NCBI GenBank assembly: GCA_035280345.1 | Contig: DATEGA010000002.1 | Coordinates: 1 to 13,152, forward strand | Reading direction: 5' to 3' | Length of the DNA: 13,152 bases | Origin: DASSJF01 sp035280345 | GTDB taxonomy: Bacteria > Sysuimicrobiota > Sysuimicrobiia > Sysuimicrobiales > Segetimicrobiaceae | In this document: positions 12,665 to 13,152 of the stretch, piece by piece | How the letters are laid out: every line of letters starts with the position of its first letter | Numbering within the stretch: position 1 is the stretch's first letter | The notes under the pieces: model-generated | The model's input: the letters and a program-made list of their open reading frames with translations, nothing else | Databases searched by the model: none | Told to the model about the DNA's origin: nothing | Position numbers and translations under genes: made by a program

Positions 12665-13152
12665 TTATGGTATCGTGGCCCTCGCCCCCCTGTCCAGCGC
12701 GTCCAGGACGGCGAGCACCTCGACCGACGCCCGCTCGACCGCGCCGGGGGGGCCGAGGCGTCGGCGGACCTCGGCGAGATCCTCGCGCACCCGAGCGGCG
12801 GCCGCGGGGTTGAGCAGCGCCTCCACTTCGCGCGCGATACGCGGCCCCGTGACGTGATCTTGAAGGAGCTCCGGCACCGCGCGGCGGCCGAGCACGATGT
12901 TGGGAATCGAAAAACCCGTGCGCTCGAGATCTCCGTTGATGACGAACCGCCGTGCGATCCACGCCGTGAGCGGCGACACCCGATACACCACCACCATCGG
13001 CACCCCGGCGCAGGCAGCCTCGACCGCCGCGGTACCCGACGCCAGCACCGCCACGTCCGCTCCCGCCAGCGTCTCGACGGCGCGGCCGTCCGCGACGTGC
13101 ACCGGCACGCCGGCAGACGCGACCGCGGCGGTCACACCGGCTTCGAGATGCG
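12665..13152 (-). CDS. lpxB: Lipid-A-disaccharide synthase, C-terminal part (5' end outside window)
   Basis: The frame stays open to the right edge, so only about 160 C-terminal residues are visible. LpxB joins UDP-2,3-diacylglucosamine and lipid X to give the lipid A disaccharide, at the cytoplasmic face of the inner membrane. Family blocks are clear in order: DVAVLASGTAAVEAACAGVP (the 'SGTatLEaa..g.P' donor-binding block), MVVVYRVSPLTAWIARRFV, IPNIVLGRRAVPELLQDHVTG (the 'lpNil.g..vvPEllQ' block), then a helical tail with an arginine/leucine-rich pattern. It is the first visible gene of the lpx-lpt operon; the order lpxB-lptC-lptA-lptB is biologically sensible. A GTG at 13135 is not a real start because conserved-looking sequence continues past it to the edge. 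Confidence 0.92.
   Translation of the reverse strand, partial: HLEAGVTAAVASAGVPVHVADGRAVETLAGADVAVLASGTAAVEAACAGVPMVVVYRVSPLTAWIARRFVINGDLERTGFSIPNIVLGRRAVPELLQDHVTGPRIAREVEALLNPAAAARVREDLAEVRRRLGPPGAVERASVEVLAVLDALDRGARATIP

Noticed and set aside
1..13152. CRISPR arrays, tRNA, rRNA, phage or defence genes
   Set aside because: No regularly spaced repeat array, no tRNA-like cloverleaf with CCA-type end, no rRNA-like block and no nuclease/toxin or phage structural gene was recognised on either strand.

Overview
The window is GC-rich throughout and reads as a piece of chromosome from a diderm (two-membrane) bacterium. Two things point there. A long minus-strand operon encodes LPS synthesis and export: LpxB, LptC, LptA, LptB and an LptF/G-type permease. 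An outer-membrane porin carries a single S-layer-homology (SLH) domain at its mature N-terminus, the OmpM/SlpA-type architecture typical of diderm lineages on the Terrabacteria side (for example Synergistota, Negativicutes, Armatimonadota, Deinococcus-Thermus, cyanobacteria and candidate phyla of that region). A DUF3084 membrane protein next to a small YqgF/RuvX-like protein fits the same part of the tree. The lineage is inferred from gene content only; I cannot name a species.

Layout. Positions 1-145 hold no gene but contain two 25-bp direct repeats with GTGA-N5-TCAC dyads, possibly the remnant of another insertion sequence. Positions 146-1290 are a complete IS481-type element with imperfect terminal inverted repeats, a CGAC target duplication on each side and an intact DD(35)E transposase. 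pyrF (1406-2110, +) is the only plus-strand gene I accept. It converges on a minus-strand pair of exported proteins (207 aa CsgG/TolB-like and 98 aa unknown), with a nested hairpin between the two directions. The SLH porin (3276-5045, -) ends at a textbook intrinsic terminator (3210-3252) and is preceded by a gene-free stretch of about 440 bp that is AT-richer at its far end.

From 13152 down to 5484 there is one tightly packed minus-strand operon: lpxB (5' end outside the window), lptC, lptA, lptB, a single lptF/G-family permease, a GT39 membrane glycosyltransferase, a GT2 polyprenyl-phosphate sugar synthase, a DUF3084 protein and a YqgF/RuvX-like protein. Six consecutive junctions from lptC to the DUF3084 gene are stop/start overlaps (TAATG, GTGA, GTGA, TTGA, ATGA, ATGA), so the genes are probably translationally coupled.

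How the genes work together. LpxB makes the lipid A disaccharide. LptB with the LptF/G-type permease extracts finished LPS from the inner membrane and passes it through LptC and LptA towards the outer membrane. The GT2/GT39 pair looks like a lipid-linked sugar donor synthase plus a periplasmic-side transferase that could decorate lipid A or envelope proteins. The SLH porin would tether that outer membrane to the wall. The window is therefore mainly an envelope-biogenesis locus. I see no CRISPR array, tRNA, rRNA, phage or defence system, and no clearly new system. The most unusual items are the operon composition, a 39-bp tandem duplication after the LptA signal segment, the long porin leader, and the insertion-sequence scar at the left edge.
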